DNA of 29,594 bases. Source: BMS3Bbin07 sp036244995. GTDB lineage: Bacteria > Nitrospirota > Thermodesulfovibrionia > Thermodesulfovibrionales > JdFR-85. Within the stretch, counting starts at the first letter, position 1; every line of letters starts with the position of its first letter. The position numbers and the translations under genes are program-made. Below are positions 7,418 to 15,770 of this stretch, in pieces. The stretch is from positions 1 through 29,594 of the forward strand of contig BTTF01000016.1 of NCBI GenBank assembly GCA_036244995.1, given 5' to 3'. Below the pieces are notes generated by a model, which was not told the origin of the DNA, made no database searches, and saw only the letters and a program-made list of their open reading frames with translations.

Positions 7418-8473
7418 TTAATCCCGCTGAATTATTCCCCCGCCAAGCACTACATCACCTCTGTAAAAAACGGCATTCTGCCCCGGGGCAGGGGCCCACT
7501 GGGGTTCGTCAAAGACCAGTTTTACAAGATTCCCGCCCTCTTCCATTAAAAGCGCTGCCGCCTCATCCTTCATCATGGAACGAATCTTTGCCGTAACCCT
7601 CCCGGCAGGCTGTGTAATCCAGTTCAGATTCCCTACCTTCATCTCCCTTTTAAATGCCATCTCTCTTGACCCCACATGAATTGCATTGTTTTCAGGGTCT
7701 ATCTTTATTACATAGATTGGATCGGCAGAAGAGACATTAAGACCCCGTCTCTGTCCCACGGTATAATTAAATATCCCCTTATGTGTTCCCAACACACTGC
7801 CGTCAGGCCCTATGATTGGGCCTGATTTTACTGCCTCGGGAACGATATTGCTGATAAAAGACGGATAGTCTCCTTCCGGGATAAAGCATATCTCCACACT
7901 CTCAGGCCTTTGCGCAGCCGGGAGTTTCAGTCCCCTTGCAATCTCCCTCACACTCTCTTTTGTGTAATTTCCCAGGGGGAAGAGAAGCCTGCACAGGGTA
8001 TCCCGATTCAGCACATAAAGAAAATACGTCTGGTCCTTGACCGGATCAACCCCTTTTTTCAGGAGACACTGCCCTTCAATCCTCTCCACCCTTGCGTAAT
8101 GCCCTGTGGAAATAAATTCAGCGCCGATTCTCCCGGCCTCATTCAGAAGATAAGGAAACTTGATATGGAGATTACAGAGCACACAGGGATTTGGTGTTAT
8201 TCCGTGCAGATAACCATCAACAAACGGCTCAATGACCTTATCTATAAAATCCCCCCTGACATCAATCACCCTGTGAGTAATCCCAAGGGCCTTTGCTGTC
8301 TCGGCCGCCCCGTTTATTGCCTCAAGCGAGCAACACGTCCTGAAGTCCGTCCTCTCCCGGGCCTCCCACAGCATAAAGCTTACCCCAACCACTTCATGGC
8401 CCTGCTCTTTGAGTAAATATGCCGTAACAGAGGAATCCACTCCTCCGCTCATTCCAACCACTACTTTTGCCAT
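7418..8473 (-). CDS. mnmA: tRNA-specific 2-thiouridylase MnmA
   Basis: A 351-aa enzyme that thiolates U34 of tRNA-Lys, -Glu and -Gln using ATP and a persulfide sulfur donor. The N-terminal PP-loop SGGVDSS (9-15) activates the uridine with ATP. The catalytic Cys pair is visible: C100 in NPCVLCN and C196 in SVEICFIPEG. GHYAR (about 124-128) is the family signature, and QTYFLY and TVGQRRGL are conserved family segments. The C-terminal beta-barrel ends at GGGIIQRD. Length is close to the family norm (about 360). The ATG at 8471-8473 has a GAGGG a few bases upstream. It is a lone gene between convergent (crp-type) and divergent (usp) neighbours, with no clear terminator in the 10-nt gap to the crp-type gene. 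Confidence 0.97.
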   Translation of the reverse strand: MAKVVVGMSGGVDSSVTAYLLKEQGHEVVGVSFMLWEARERTDFRTCCSLEAINGAAETAKALGITHRVIDVRGDFIDKVIEPFVDGYLHGITPNPCVLCNLHIKFPYLLNEAGRIGAEFISTGHYARVERIEGQCLLKKGVDPVKDQTYFLYVLNRDTLCRLLFPLGNYTKESVREIARGLKLPAAQRPESVEICFIPEGDYPSFISNIVPEAVKSGPIIGPDGSVLGTHKGIFNYTVGQRRGLNVSSADPIYVIKIDPENNAIHVGSREMAFKREMKVGNLNWITQPAGRVTAKIRSMMKDEAAALLMEEGGNLVKLVFDEPQWAPAPGQNAVFYRGDVVLGGGIIQRD

Positions 8474-8566
8474 TTTTTTACCCTCTTTCTACGGTGTAAC
8501 CAGACAGATGATTAAGATAACAACCCCCCGCTTAGCAAGCAGAAACGAACTATAGCGTAGAGTATA

Positions 8567-8633
8567 ATGATACCATATCCCTTGTTTTCAATAGCTTAAT
8601 GCTTCACAGAGAGCAGAAATACAAGGGCATCAT
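8567..8633. repeat. Imperfect hairpin in the mnmA-usp intergenic region
   Basis: CCCTTGT (8579-8585) pairs with ACAAGGG (8621-8627), and the outer ATGAT (8567-8571) pairs with ATCAT (8629-8633). The 254-nt gap 8474-8727 holds this structure and the usp promoter. The function is unknown; it could fold in the mnmA leader or be part of a regulatory region. Confidence 0.35.
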
Positions 8634-8665
8634 GTTTGAAACCCCGTTCAATCTGTATGCTATTC

Positions 8666-8694
8666 TTGTCATCGGCTAAAGTGTGTGCTATGAT
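8666..8694 (+). promoter_or_regulatory. Sigma-70-type promoter of the usp-V4R-GGDEF operon
   Basis: TTGTCA (8666-8671, 5/6 to consensus) and TATGAT (8689-8694, 5/6) are separated by exactly 17 nt, with a TGC extension before the -10. Transcription would start near 8701, leaving a leader of about 27 nt. The leader contains the strong Shine-Dalgarno AGGAGGG at 8717-8723. Confidence 0.75.
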
Positions 8695-8727
8695 TATAAC
8701 AGACAAACAAGCTGACAGGAGGGAAAG

Positions 8728-9651
8728 ATGAAGATATTGCTTGCCACAGACGGGTCGGCATGTTCAGAAGTTGCGGCAGGATTTTTATCCAGGTTTAACT
8801 TATCGTCAGACGATGAGATTATTGTCCTGCATGTATTAAGCTGGGGACCTTATCATGATGACAGGGAATCCTATTATATCAGTCTTAAATATTTTAAAGA
8901 GAAAATCGCCCCTCAAATCCTCGACACAGCAATCGATATTTTAAAACCCGTAGAAGCAAGAATCAGTACGGCACTGGTCGAAGGCTTCCCTGACAAGGCA
9001 ATTATGGAAGCAGCAGTAGATGCCGATGTTGACCTGATAGTCCTGGGTGCGCGTGGAATCAAGGGTCTTAAATCGCTCTTCATTGGAAGTGTAACCAGGT
9101 CGGTTGCAATCAATTCACCAAAGCCCGTCCTTGTAACCAAACCTCCCCTCCGGGAGATACCCGGCAGGATGAGAATCCTCCTTGCCGCGGACGGTTCTGA
9201 ATCAGCTCATGCAACTGCTGTATTTCTTGCCTCGATTCCGTTCCCTGAGGATACCGAGCTAATAATTATGAACGTAATCCGTTCATCAATTTCCGATATA
9301 CCGGAAAGATTTATTATGGAAATAAACGATAAGATCAAAGAAGACGTTGCAAAAGTCAGGACAATAGAACTTGAAGAATCGTCCGGGATTATTGAACAGG
9401 CAAGGCCATATCTGAGCAAGAGATTCTCGAAAATTGAGGGGCTTACAAAGGTTGGAGACCCTGCAATAGAGATACTCAATGCAGCAGGTGTATTTGGTGC
9501 AGACCTGATTGCTGTAGGATGCAGGAATCTGAAGGGAATAAAGGGAATGATGGGCAGCGTATCAAGAAGTATACTCAGCCACAGTCAATGCCCTGTGTTG
9601 GTGGGAAAAACAAGCTATGGTAACTTAAAGTCAGAAATAGAAGGTGAATGA
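8728..9651 (+). CDS. Tandem universal stress protein (UspA x2)
   Basis: A 307-aa protein made of two UspA domains, about 1-143 and 148-298. Each begins with a beta strand and the nucleotide-contacting Asp (ILLATDGS; ILLAADGS). Each ends with the ATP-type motif G-2x-G-9x-G-S/T: GARGIKGLKSLFIGSVTRSV in the first and GCRNLKGIKGMMGSVSRSI in the second. The strand that follows is PKPVLV or QCPVLV. Both domains keep the Gly residues, so both may bind ATP. The protein is cytosolic and probably stress-protective or regulatory; the exact role is not visible. It has a strong promoter and ribosome site, and its stop overlaps the start of the V4R gene, so the two are translationally coupled. Confidence 0.93.
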   Translation: MKILLATDGSACSEVAAGFLSRFNLSSDDEIIVLHVLSWGPYHDDRESYYISLKYFKEKIAPQILDTAIDILKPVEARISTALVEGFPDKAIMEAAVDADVDLIVLGARGIKGLKSLFIGSVTRSVAINSPKPVLVTKPPLREIPGRMRILLAADGSESAHATAVFLASIPFPEDTELIIMNVIRSSISDIPERFIMEINDKIKEDVAKVRTIELEESSGIIEQARPYLSKRFSKIEGLTKVGDPAIEILNAAGVFGADLIAVGCRNLKGIKGMMGSVSRSILSHSQCPVLVGKTSYGNLKSEIEGE

Positions 9652-10106
9652 TGGACATCAAAAAAGTAAAGCTTGAGGATATCGGTAAAACAGAAAGGCC
9701 AACCCTTGGCGATGATGTTCCTGTTGAGGTATTCCGGCTGCTGAGAATAATCGGGATGTATAGCATCCTGGGCGAAGGTTCAGGTTATACCCTGTATCTG
9801 GCCGGGAAAGAACTCGGCGTTGAGTTTGACGTAAATACAGTCGGTGAGCTTGCCATACTCCTTAAAAAGCTGAAGATCGGCATTCTGACGGTTGTGAAAT
9901 CATCTGACGACAAAATTGTTGTGAGACTAGATGAATGCATAACCTGTGCCGGCCTGCCCGATATCGGAAAGATGATCTGCCACTTTGAAGGGGGAATTAT
10001 TGCCGGAGCTATGGAGAGGATAATGAAAAGACCCACAAAGGGCGTTCAGACCAGGAGCCATACATCAGGCTTCAACCACTGCGAATTCCATATCCATCTG
10101 TTATGA
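9648..10106 (+). CDS. V4R-domain (4-vinyl reductase-like) protein, Cys-rich
   Basis: A 152-aa single V4R domain, a small-molecule-binding fold also found in BchJ and in regulators. The diagnostic segment is ECITCAGLPDIGKMICHFEG (C97, C100, C111, H112), followed by IAGAMERIM and the closing GFNHCEFHIH (C145, H148, H150). These Cys/His residues are conserved in the family and may bind a metal or a cofactor. An N-terminal helical part of about 30 residues precedes it. Two adjacent ATGs (9648 and 9651) fit; the second is better spaced from AAGGTG. The gene overlaps the usp stop by 4 nt and is 19 nt from the GGDEF gene. It is not a chlorophyll gene on present evidence; a sensory subunit for the operon is likelier. 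Confidence 0.8.
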   Translation: MMDIKKVKLEDIGKTERPTLGDDVPVEVFRLLRIIGMYSILGEGSGYTLYLAGKELGVEFDVNTVGELAILLKKLKIGILTVVKSSDDKIVVRLDECITCAGLPDIGKMICHFEGGIIAGAMERIMKRPTKGVQTRSHTSGFNHCEFHIHLL

Positions 10107-10125
10107 ATATGACTGTCAGGATTCC

Positions 10126-11403
10126 ATGAAAGATCACGAAAAAGATAACGCTCCGACAGGAAAAGACCGGGAGATCAGTTCCCTGAAACTCGAGATCGAG
10201 GAGGTTAAAAAACTGGCGGCTGTAAATGAAAAACTCCTGCTGGCCAGTATCAGGGAACAGGAAAAACTCCTCAACGAACTCTCCAGAAGGTCAGAGGTGA
10301 TCCTGAAAAAGGGTCTGGAGATAAGGGAACTTAAGGCCTTTAACGAGATTATTGCGGTAGCAAGTAAACACCTCCTCATCAAGGATATCCTTAAATACAG
10401 CCTTCAGACCATCATCAGCTCTCTTGAATCATTAGAAAAGGCTGTGGGCAGGAAGGTGAAGATAAGCGGAGGCATATTCCTTGTTGATGAAGCGACTGAA
10501 GAGCTCGTACATTTCACCTCTTGCGGAACCTCACCCGAAGCCCTGGGCTGCAAGGGAAGGGTAGCCCTGGGTGAATGTATATGCGGTATAGCTGCCCAGT
10601 CCGGGGAAGTTGATATTATCCCTTACTGCAAGGCTGAGCTGCATGACAAAAGGTTGCCCCCGACATGTATGGAGGAGGACCATGCCCATGTAAGCATTCC
10701 CCTGAAATCGGGAAACACGGTTTTAGGTCTCATTTACCTGTATTTCGTACCCCCCGGGGACCTGCATCCGGCCTCGGATACCACCATATTCACCTCGATC
10801 GGGAACTATCTCGGACTGCGTATCGAAAAAGCCGGACTTTATGAAAAAGTGCAGGAACTTGCCACCCGCGACGGCCTTACCGGACTATATAACTACAGGG
10901 AATTCCACAACCGCCTTGAACATGAATTCCTGAGGGCAAAACGATACACAAAAACTCTTTCTCTCCTCATGACGGATATCGACCACTTTAAACTGTTCAA
11001 TGATACCTACGGTCACATGTCAGGGGATGAAGCCCTGAGAACCATTGGAAGACTTATAAGAAACCTCGTCCGTAATGTAGATATACCTGCCAGATACGGT
11101 GGAGAGGAATTTGCTGTAATTCTCCCGGATACGCCATTGAAGCAGGCTGAGTTGGTGGCGGAAAGACTGCGTTTTTCAGTGGCAAACCACCCTTTCTTCG
11201 TAGAGGGGAAAACCGTCTCGCTTAGCATAAGCGTCGGTCTCGCCTCCTTTCCGGAAGACGCTGATACGAAAAACGGATTGATAGCAGCAGCGGACCGGGC
11301 CCTCTATTGCGCAAAAAACGGGGGCCGCAACAGGGTATACAGGTTTATGAGAGGGAAAAATCCGTGCAACAGGGTTACAATTCCCGGAGCAGATGAATCA
11401 TGA
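10126..11403 (+). CDS. GAF-GGDEF diguanylate cyclase
   Basis: A 425-aa soluble enzyme that would make c-di-GMP from GTP. Residues 15-60 are charged and heptad-like, probably a coiled coil. A GAF domain spans about 75-230. The GGDEF domain (about 240-410) has an intact active-site GGEEF (325-329) and an intact inhibitory I-site RNVD (316-319), five residues before it, so activity and product feedback are both expected. The GAF domain is rich in Cys (133, 142, 151, 153, 168, 181), with GECICG and a following HAH (186-188). This Cys/His pattern is seen in many environmental GAF proteins, but I do not know its ligand. The ATG at 10126 has AGGA just upstream. It is last in the usp-V4R-GGDEF operon; its stop overlaps the convergent RND pump gene by 6 nt. 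Confidence 0.93.
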   Translation: MKDHEKDNAPTGKDREISSLKLEIEEVKKLAAVNEKLLLASIREQEKLLNELSRRSEVILKKGLEIRELKAFNEIIAVASKHLLIKDILKYSLQTIISSLESLEKAVGRKVKISGGIFLVDEATEELVHFTSCGTSPEALGCKGRVALGECICGIAAQSGEVDIIPYCKAELHDKRLPPTCMEEDHAHVSIPLKSGNTVLGLIYLYFVPPGDLHPASDTTIFTSIGNYLGLRIEKAGLYEKVQELATRDGLTGLYNYREFHNRLEHEFLRAKRYTKTLSLLMTDIDHFKLFNDTYGHMSGDEALRTIGRLIRNLVRNVDIPARYGGEEFAVILPDTPLKQAELVAERLRFSVANHPFFVEGKTVSLSISVGLASFPEDADTKNGLIAAADRALYCAKNGGRNRVYRFMRGKNPCNRVTIPGADES

Positions 11404-14400
11404 CGGGGGAGGACCTTTGTGCTCTTTAATCTCATCACGGGAATCCGTATGAATGGAGTGCGGTCTGAAGAGTTCATGCACATCTTCCAGGACAAGATAA
11501 AGAGAGGGGATAAGCAGCAGGGTAATTCCCGTAGCAAAGAGGATTCCGAAGGCAAGGCTTATGGCCATGGGGATGAGGAACTGTGCCTGTACGCTCGTCT
11601 CCATTATCATGGGTGTCAGTCCAAAGAAGGTTGTTAGAGACGTCAGCAGGATTGGCCGGAACCGGCGCTTGCTGCCGTCGATCACGGCCTGAAAGAGTTC
11701 GACTCCTTCCTGCCGGTTCCTGTTTACCTTATCGATCAGAAGGAGTGAATCATTGACAACAACCCCGGAAAGGGCAACGATACCAAATATGCTGAGGATG
11801 CTCAGATTGAACCCCATTATCAGGTGCCCGGCAACAGCGCCCACCATACCGAAGGGAATAGCTACCATTATCAGCAGGGGCTGGCTGTAACTTTTAAAAG
11901 GGATGGCAAGCAAGGCATACATACCGAGCAGGGCAAGCATAAACCCCTGCGCCATACTCCCCATGGATTCCATCCGCTCCTTTTCCTCTCCTCCCATATC
12001 AAACGTCAGGCCCGGGTAATCATTGGTCAGTTCCCTGAGGATGCCATGTTTGAGGTCAAAAAGTATCTCCTCGGTATTGGCTGTCTTATCATCCACGCTT
12101 GCCGTGACATTGATCACTCGTTTCCTGTCTGTCCGGTTGATTTCACTGAACCCCCGTCCCTCCGTAATATAGGCTGCCCTGGTCAGAGGAAGCTCCCCTC
12201 CACCCGGCGTCCGGATTCTCATTGACTTCAGGTCCCAAAGGCTCTTTCGATCCTCTTCAGGGTACCGGACAACGACCTTGACCTCATTACGCCCCCGCTG
12301 GAATCTCAGGGCCTCGGCTCCGTAAAAAGCCCCCCGGACCTGCCTGCCCAGGGACTCCTCCGTAACCCCGAGGGTCCGGGCCTCGGGAGTAAGGCGGAAC
12401 TTGAGTTCCCGTTTCCCCTTGAAATAATTGTCCTCTATATCCCCGACACCCGGGTATTGGGCCAGGGCCTCTTTAATCCGTTCCGAGGCAATGTCAAGAA
12501 CACCAAAATCCTCATCGGCAAGTTGTATGTCTATGTTGGCGCCCATTCGAACCGTATTAGACGTAAATACAATCGAGTCCACACCCGGAACCTCACCCAC
12601 CTCGGCACGCCAGCGGTTTGCAATCTCCACTGCCGGGATACCCCGCTCCTCGCTCTGTTTCAAAAAAAGGGCCATATCAGAGAGATGAGTCCTGGAATCA
12701 ACACTTGAACCCACATTTCCTGCCTCAATCATGGTGCCCCCCACCACGGCATAGATATCCCGCAGGATGGAGTCGCCCGTGGGACGTTCCTTATCATATT
12801 CAGCCACCACTTCCATGGCCTTATCTTCAAGGAATTTCTGCACCCTCGCAGTTTCCTCTATGGGTGTTCCAGGCGGCATCTTCAATGAGGCGGTAATCAC
12901 ATCACCGTCTACAACAGGCATGAAATGAAACTTCAATATCCCCCCCCTGACAATTCCCACGGTTAACAACAGGAGGGCAATACCTGCCGCTACAGTGGTA
13001 TAACGGTTTCTCAGGCAGAGACTCAGGAAACGACGGTATGGACCGGCTATAAAACTGTCAAGCTTTTTACCGAAACCGGTACGGACCCGGTCGATAGTAC
13101 CGATAAAGCCGTGCGATACAGGACGGGGTCCTCCCATGGCCAGATGGGCCGGCAGCACAAAAAGGGATTCTATAAGTGACAGGAGCAGCAGTGAGATTAC
13201 CACCAGCGGTATAACCCTGATAAACTTCCCCATCATGCCGCTGACAAAGACCAGGGGGAGAAAGGCCGCCACAGTGGTCAGGACCGAGACCGTAACCGGA
13301 ACAGCCACTTCAAGGGCACCGTCTATCGCTGCCTGAAGATAGGGCTTGCCCTCCTGACGCTGATCATAGATATTTTCTCCTACTATGATGGCATCATCCA
13401 CCAGGATTCCCAGTGCCAGGATAAAAGCAAACAGGGATATCATATTTATGGATACGTTCAGGTAAGGAAACAGGAGCAAAGCTCCGAGAAAGGATATGGG
13501 AATGCCGAGCATGACCCACAGGGCCAGCCGGATCTCGAGGAAAAGGCCGAGAATAATAATCACCAGTGTCAGACCGAAAAAGGCGTTTTTTTCCAGCAGA
13601 TTCATGCGGCTGCGCAGCAGTTCCGAGGTGTCGTTCCAGGTGGCAATGTTCAATGAATCGGGCAGGGAGTGTTTCTTCTGTTCCACATATTTCCTTACAA
13701 CCCCGGATATCCTGATCGGTTTCTGATCCCCTACCCGGAAGACCTTTACCATGGCTGCCGCTTTACCGTTAAACCTGGCAAACATACCGGTTTCGGCAAA
13801 GGCATCTTTAACCTCTGCTATATCTCCAAGTCTTACCCTGGTACCGTCCGGTCTTGCGAGCACGGTTATATCGGCATATTCAGGTCCAAAATACCGGCGA
13901 CCCTTTGTGCGCAGAAGGATCTCGGAGCCCCGGGTTTTAACGGTACCTCCCGGCAGGTCAACGGAAGCCAGCCTCACCTGTCGAGCCACCTGCTCCATGG
14001 TCAGGTTGTAGCGTCTAAGGTTCTCCTCCGGTATCTCAACGGCTATCTCGTAGGGCCGCACACCACTGAGTTCAACCTGGCTAATCTCCGGATGGGCAAG
14101 CAGTTCATCACGGATGATCTCTGCCTGCTCCCTCAGCGCCCTGGCCGAGGCATCACCGTAGACCACAACCGAGATCACCTCGAAGCGGTTAAGGAGCTTG
14201 GTAATCACGGGTTGCTCGGCATCCACCGGAAAGGTGATAATCCGGTCCACCTCACTCTTTATCTCCTGGAGCTTCAGGTCAGGGTCTTCCCCGGGCAGAA
14301 GCTCGGCCCTGACCGTACCGACCCCCTCCTTGGCCACAGACCTGATCTCCTTGATCCCCTCCACACCTGAAAGGTTTTCTTCAATCTGAAGGAGTATCCC

Positions 14401-14586
14401 TTCTTCCACCTCCTCGGGTCCGGCACCGGGATAAGGCACGGTAACCTGAATCGTGTCCAGGCTGATCTCCGGAAAGACCTCCTGTTTGATCGAGGAAATC
14501 CTGATCAGGCCACCAACCACCAGGATTATCATGAGCAGGTTGGCGGCCACGTGGTTACGGGCCATCCATTTGACTGCTCCTCTCAT
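11398..14586 (-). CDS. RND efflux pump inner-membrane transporter (HAE1 / AcrB-like)
   Basis: A 1062-aa proton-driven inner-membrane pump. Membrane helix 1 is at about 13-30, and the first large periplasmic loop begins after it (EVFPEISLDTIQVTVPYPGA, typical of the family). Helices about 335-560 include GILVDDAIIVGENIY, the acidic helix-4 pair used for proton transfer. A second periplasmic loop follows, then the C-terminal helix bundle with VVNDSLLLIDKVNR and PMAISLAFG. Length and order match AcrB/MexB and the large uncharacterised HAE1 group, not the heavy-metal HME group (no Met-rich site seen). The ATG overlaps the MFP stop by 4 nt. The substrates are unknown. It is the last gene in the tetR-OMF-MFP-RND operon. 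Confidence 0.95.
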   Translation of the reverse strand: MRGAVKWMARNHVAANLLMIILVVGGLIRISSIKQEVFPEISLDTIQVTVPYPGAGPEEVEEGILLQIEENLSGVEGIKEIRSVAKEGVGTVRAELLPGEDPDLKLQEIKSEVDRIITFPVDAEQPVITKLLNRFEVISVVVYGDASARALREQAEIIRDELLAHPEISQVELSGVRPYEIAVEIPEENLRRYNLTMEQVARQVRLASVDLPGGTVKTRGSEILLRTKGRRYFGPEYADITVLARPDGTRVRLGDIAEVKDAFAETGMFARFNGKAAAMVKVFRVGDQKPIRISGVVRKYVEQKKHSLPDSLNIATWNDTSELLRSRMNLLEKNAFFGLTLVIIILGLFLEIRLALWVMLGIPISFLGALLLFPYLNVSINMISLFAFILALGILVDDAIIVGENIYDQRQEGKPYLQAAIDGALEVAVPVTVSVLTTVAAFLPLVFVSGMMGKFIRVIPLVVISLLLLSLIESLFVLPAHLAMGGPRPVSHGFIGTIDRVRTGFGKKLDSFIAGPYRRFLSLCLRNRYTTVAAGIALLLLTVGIVRGGILKFHFMPVVDGDVITASLKMPPGTPIEETARVQKFLEDKAMEVVAEYDKERPTGDSILRDIYAVVGGTMIEAGNVGSSVDSRTHLSDMALFLKQSEERGIPAVEIANRWRAEVGEVPGVDSIVFTSNTVRMGANIDIQLADEDFGVLDIASERIKEALAQYPGVGDIEDNYFKGKRELKFRLTPEARTLGVTEESLGRQVRGAFYGAEALRFQRGRNEVKVVVRYPEEDRKSLWDLKSMRIRTPGGGELPLTRAAYITEGRGFSEINRTDRKRVINVTASVDDKTANTEEILFDLKHGILRELTNDYPGLTFDMGGEEKERMESMGSMAQGFMLALLGMYALLAIPFKSYSQPLLIMVAIPFGMVGAVAGHLIMGFNLSILSIFGIVALSGVVVNDSLLLIDKVNRNRQEGVELFQAVIDGSKRRFRPILLTSLTTFFGLTPMIMETSVQAQFLIPMAISLAFGILFATGITLLLIPSLYLVLEDVHELFRPHSIHTDSRDEIKEHKGPPPS

Positions 14587-15770
14587 CGTCCTGCCCCCTT
14601 ATCCAGAAGCCGCAGTTTCATACCCTCGGCCGCTCCTGCAATGGTTGTGAGGACCAGGCGTTCCCCCTCCTTCAGACCATCCTTGATCAACAGGGTCTCC
14701 TGCTCCCGCCGCAGCACAGTCACCGGCCGGATATTGAGTCTGTCCTCTCCGTTCACAACCCAGACTGTATTATTCTCGCGAAGGGCACTGGCCGGGATGG
14801 GAAATACACCGGGCAGTATCTTACCTGAGAATGTGACCTCCACAAACATACCCGTCTCCAGATCGGGCTCATTATTACTTCTCCGGTTTTTGAGGTAATA
14901 GGGATCATCCACAGCCACCACGACCCGCGCCATACGCCCTTTGGGATCAACCTCCCCCAGTGAACGGACCACCCGGCCCTGCCGGTTGAAGGATTGCCTT
15001 CCAACAGTAATTTTCACTGTAGCAGGGGAACCCTTATCCTCAGCCCCCTGACGAGGGACACGCAACCATTGCAAATCCTCCAGGGAAAGGGGAACAACGA
15101 CCTCAGCCGTTTCAGTTCCGGCCACCACAGCAACACTGCTGCCGGCACGTACATACTGTCCTGCTTCGACCTCTTCAGAGCGAACCCGGCAATCAAAAGG
15201 CGCATAGATGCGGGTACGTTGCAGATCAAGTTCGGCCTGTTTTAAAACAGCCCCGGCTGCTGCCACATCAGCCCGGGCCTTCTTTATCTGAGGCTCATAG
15301 ATGACCAGGGGATTGGGTTTTTCGTTATTATTTACCGCCAGCCCTTCCCATTCCCGGCGGGCGATCAGGGCGCTGCTCTTCACTTTGGCAAGCTCAAGTT
15401 CGGCCTGAGCCAGGACAGCCCGGGTACGGACTAAAGCCAACCGGTAGTCAACAGCCTCAATCTCAAACAGAATATCTCCCCTGGAAAAAAAACCTCCGGC
15501 AATAAACGCCGGGGCAATATACTTAATCCGGCCGCTCACACGGGGAGTGATACTTGCCTCCCTCCTCGCCTGCACCGTACCCGTTCCAATGACCTGAACC
15601 TGATGGTCCTTCCTGCTGACTGTCAGGACTTTAACCAGCGCACCGGGATTACTCCTGACCTCTTTTTGCGGGGCGGGGCGTGACAACACGAGCAGACGCA
15701 TGACAATAAAGCCCGCTACCAGTATAATAACCGGTACAACTATCCTGAACAGTTTGCTCCTCGCACTCAT
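14583..15770 (-). CDS. RND pump periplasmic adaptor (membrane fusion protein)
   Basis: A 395-aa HlyD/AcrA-type adaptor. An N-terminal membrane anchor (about 9-28, VVPVIILVAGFIVMRLLVL) is followed by a lipoyl-like half with ITPRVSGRIKYIAPAF. An alpha-hairpin comes next, then the second lipoyl half (IYAPFDCRVRSEEVEAGQYV) and a beta-barrel and membrane-proximal domain ending with IKDGLKEGERLVLTTIAGA. There is no lipobox Cys, so it is anchored by the helix rather than by lipid. The ATG at 15768-15770 overlaps the OMF stop, and its own stop overlaps the RND start, both as ATGA. It is expected to bridge the RND pump to the outer-membrane channel. Confidence 0.94.
   Translation of the reverse strand: MSARSKLFRIVVPVIILVAGFIVMRLLVLSRPAPQKEVRSNPGALVKVLTVSRKDHQVQVIGTGTVQARREASITPRVSGRIKYIAPAFIAGGFFSRGDILFEIEAVDYRLALVRTRAVLAQAELELAKVKSSALIARREWEGLAVNNNEKPNPLVIYEPQIKKARADVAAAGAVLKQAELDLQRTRIYAPFDCRVRSEEVEAGQYVRAGSSVAVVAGTETAEVVVPLSLEDLQWLRVPRQGAEDKGSPATVKITVGRQSFNRQGRVVRSLGEVDPKGRMARVVVAVDDPYYLKNRRSNNEPDLETGMFVEVTFSGKILPGVFPIPASALRENNTVWVVNGEDRLNIRPVTVLRREQETLLIKDGLKEGERLVLTTIAGAAEGMKLRLLDKGAGR

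Noticed and set aside
7910..8416. Plus-strand open frame of 168 codons
   Set aside because: It lies fully antisense to mnmA, which has all its catalytic motifs, and has no recognisable domain.
13669..14370. Plus-strand open frame of 233 codons
   Set aside because: It is the antisense shadow of the RND pump gene, whose conserved segments are unambiguous.
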